A model generated the notes under the pieces. That model worked only from the letters and a program-made list of their open reading frames with translations. It made no database searches and was not told where the DNA came from. The position numbers and the translations under genes are program-made. This document shows, in pieces, positions 62,670-64,000 of a DNA stretch of 64,000 nucleotides (the stretch's first letter is position 1; each line of letters starts with the position of its first letter). Source of the stretch: Methylibium sp. Root1272 (lineage in GTDB: Bacteria; Pseudomonadota; Gammaproteobacteria; Burkholderiales; Burkholderiaceae_C); the NCBI RefSeq assembly GCF_001425905.1, contig NZ_LMDY01000001.1, positions 378,890 through 442,889 on the forward strand, given 5' to 3'.

Positions 62670-63448
62670 GGCCGGGCTCCCGTCGCGGCGGTGTTGATCT
62701 CCGGATCGGAGCGGTAGGCGACGACGACGAAGCCGAAGGGGTTCTCGAGCCGGTCCTTCTCCTTGGCCAGCACCTTGGGCTGGTACTGGTAGACCACGCT
62801 GGCGACGTGGCGCGTGGTCACCTCGGGCAGGTTGCGGTCGGTCAGGCGAACGATCTTGTCGTAGGTGACCTGGGCCTCGCCACGGTTGCCGGCCCGGCCC
62901 TCCGCCGCCAGCCGCACGCCCACGACCTGGATGCGCCAGTCCTCGGCCGCGCCCAGCTTCTTCTGGAGCGCGGCGTCACCTTCGAACTGGCGGTTGTAGT
63001 CGCCGAACACGGCCGGGACCGCCATACGGGCCACCTGGTCGAAGTCGCGCTGCAGAAACATCCAGCTGTAGCCCTCGCGTGCCCGCACGAAGGTCGCCAG
63101 GTTGTGCTTGTCGAGCGCTTCCATCGGCGGGATGCTCTCGACGCTCAGCCGCTGCTGGACGGTGGCCTCGCCGGTGACCCGATCGACGACGATCGGGATG
63201 CCGACGACCTGGCGCAGCGGACCCTGCACGAAGACGGCCGCAACGCCGACCAGACCGAGCGCCGCACTGGCGATGGCTACGCGCCAGGCGCGCCGCTCGG
63301 AGCGTTCGAGCATCAGCACACGATCAACCTCCCAGGCGCGGTTCGCTGCGAAGCCCGGTTCGCTGGCGTCGGCACGGTGCTCTCGTCCGGTTCGAGACGA
63401 TGCGGCAGCTTCGGCTGGCTTGGCGCCAGCCGTCAGGACAGCACTCAT
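62666..63448 (-). CDS. virB8: VirB8-type inner-membrane channel protein
   Basis: This 260-residue protein has a cytoplasmic N-terminus (about 50 residues), a transmembrane helix (WRVAIASAALGLVGVAAVFV) and a periplasmic NTF2-like domain (NLATFVRAREGYSWMFLQRD, then VARMAVPAVFGDYNRQFEG). It nucleates assembly of the type IV channel. The ATG 63448 is the first start after the virB5-like stop. It overlaps virB9 by 4 bp. Confidence 0.93.
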   Translation of the reverse strand: MSAVLTAGAKPAEAAASSRTGREHRADASEPGFAANRAWEVDRVLMLERSERRAWRVAIASAALGLVGVAAVFVQGPLRQVVGIPIVVDRVTGEATVQQRLSVESIPPMEALDKHNLATFVRAREGYSWMFLQRDFDQVARMAVPAVFGDYNRQFEGDAALQKKLGAAEDWRIQVVGVRLAAEGRAGNRGEAQVTYDKIVRLTDRNLPEVTTRHVASVVYQYQPKVLAKEKDRLENPFGFVVVAYRSDPEINTAATGARP

Positions 63449-63460
63449 GGGATGGCTCCG

Positions 63461-64000
63461 CTAGGGTAGGTAGTCGGCGACCTTGCCGGTGCGGCCGAGC
63501 ATTTCGTACTGACGCTCACGCTCGCGCGAGCGGGCGATGCGCTCCTCGCTGTCGGCCATGCCTTGCAGCATCTGCACCTGCGAGACCTCGTGCGCGAGCA
63601 GGGCGTTCTCGGCGCCGATGCGGGCCTGGATCTCCTGCACCGCCTTCTGGTCGGCGGTCGCGTTGATCTGGCTCATCAGCGAGTTGATCTGCGCCAGCCG
63701 TCCCGAGGCGGACTTCATCGCATCCTGCAGCAGCCCCTTGGTCTGGTAGGGCGCGGAAAGCGTGGTCTGGCAGCGCGTCCGCTCGGCGCCATCCAGGTCC
63801 AGGCAGTTGTAGACCATGCCGGCATCCCGCAGCGCCTTCGCCGTGCCCGTCAGGCCGCTGTAGCCGCCGGTGCTGACCGCGTTGACGTAGGTGTAGGCCT
63901 CGCTCGGCACGTAGTTGCGGAGCGTCGGGTTGTCGAAGACCTGGCCGAGGTTGCGGTAGCCGTTGATGCTCGCGAGCTGGTTCTGCAACTGCGTGATCTG
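63461..64000 (-). CDS. virB5: VirB5-type protein (C-terminal part; start beyond window)
   Basis: The frame is open to the right edge; 179 residues are visible. It contains repeated coiled segments (SGRLAQINSLMSQINATADQ, then AVQEIQARIGAENALLAHEV) and a NPTLRNYVPSEAYTYVNAVS region with a Cys pair further on, as in VirB5/TrbJ-like proteins. VirB5 sits at the pilus tip and helps contact the recipient. The frame still runs through an internal TTG near the edge, so the true start is outside the window. Confidence 0.83.
   Translation of the reverse strand, partial: QITQLQNQLASINGYRNLGQVFDNPTLRNYVPSEAYTYVNAVSTGGYSGLTGTAKALRDAGMVYNCLDLDGAERTRCQTTLSAPYQTKGLLQDAMKSASGRLAQINSLMSQINATADQKAVQEIQARIGAENALLAHEVSQVQMLQGMADSEERIARSRERERQYEMLGRTGKVADYLP

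Overview
The window reads as part of an integrative and conjugative element (ICE) from a high-GC betaproteobacterium, most likely a member of the Burkholderiales. This is inferred from base composition and from the look of the copper, cus and czc-type proteins; no rRNA, tRNA or other housekeeping marker is present to confirm it. Everything between the tyrosine integrase running off the left edge and the VirB5-like gene running off the right edge can be explained as one mosaic element, so both attachment sites lie outside the window.

Layout. (1) 1-740, minus strand: integrase N-terminus and excisionase. (2) 868-7000: copper homeostasis (P1B ATPase, DUF2933 protein, Met-rich lipoprotein, CopZ-like chaperone, CueR) and a CopRS/CusRS two-component pair. 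Three MerR-type promoters with 19-bp spacers form a small CueR regulon. (3) 7229-19248, plus strand: a long periplasmic copper/silver operon with two TolC-type proteins, multicopper oxidase, cupredoxin, DUF411 protein, CusF-like protein, and a CusB/CusA pump in which CusB carries its own CusF domain. (4) 19306-28433, minus strand: a CzcE-like protein, a second heavy-metal RND system (czcCBA-like with accessory proteins and CzcI), a GDCCVxC-family protein and a small CDF transporter. A divergent YnfA and a CadR/PbrR-type MerR regulator lie at 28548-29388. (5) 29415-30887: a frameshifted methyltransferase and a NYN/OST-HTH protein, then about 0.9 kb of non-coding DNA rich in tight hairpins. (6) 31823-38172, plus strand: ICE maintenance and mobilisation genes (SSB, DUF932, DUF7673-like, ParA, ParB, a toxin-antitoxin pair with a broken toxin, MobC-like protein, relaxase). 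(7) 38328-53975: a defence island. It holds a SNF2-type helicase, DUF4391 protein, beta-class DNA methyltransferase, DarT/DarG and a type III Res subunit in one plus-strand run; then an unfamiliar GHKL-ATPase / STAS-wHTH / small protein / Cys-rich DUF4417-like module; then AbiEii/AbiEi. (8) 53998-64000, minus strand: conjugation genes (DUF1173, LPD7, OmpA-like lipoprotein, VirD4, VirB11, VirB10, VirB9, VirB8, VirB5-like).

How it fits together: the core genes move and maintain the element, the first cargo block protects the host from copper/silver and divalent metals, and the second block protects against phages or competing elements. The most interesting non-coding signal is a family of four 26-bp palindromes. 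They lie in front of xis-int, a DUF7673-like gene, parAB and mobC-relaxase, each with an nAnnnT -10-like hexamer at exactly the same distance. This suggests one unseen master regulator of excision, partition and mobilisation. The least familiar gene set is the GHKL/STAS/DUF4417 module at 49393-52265.
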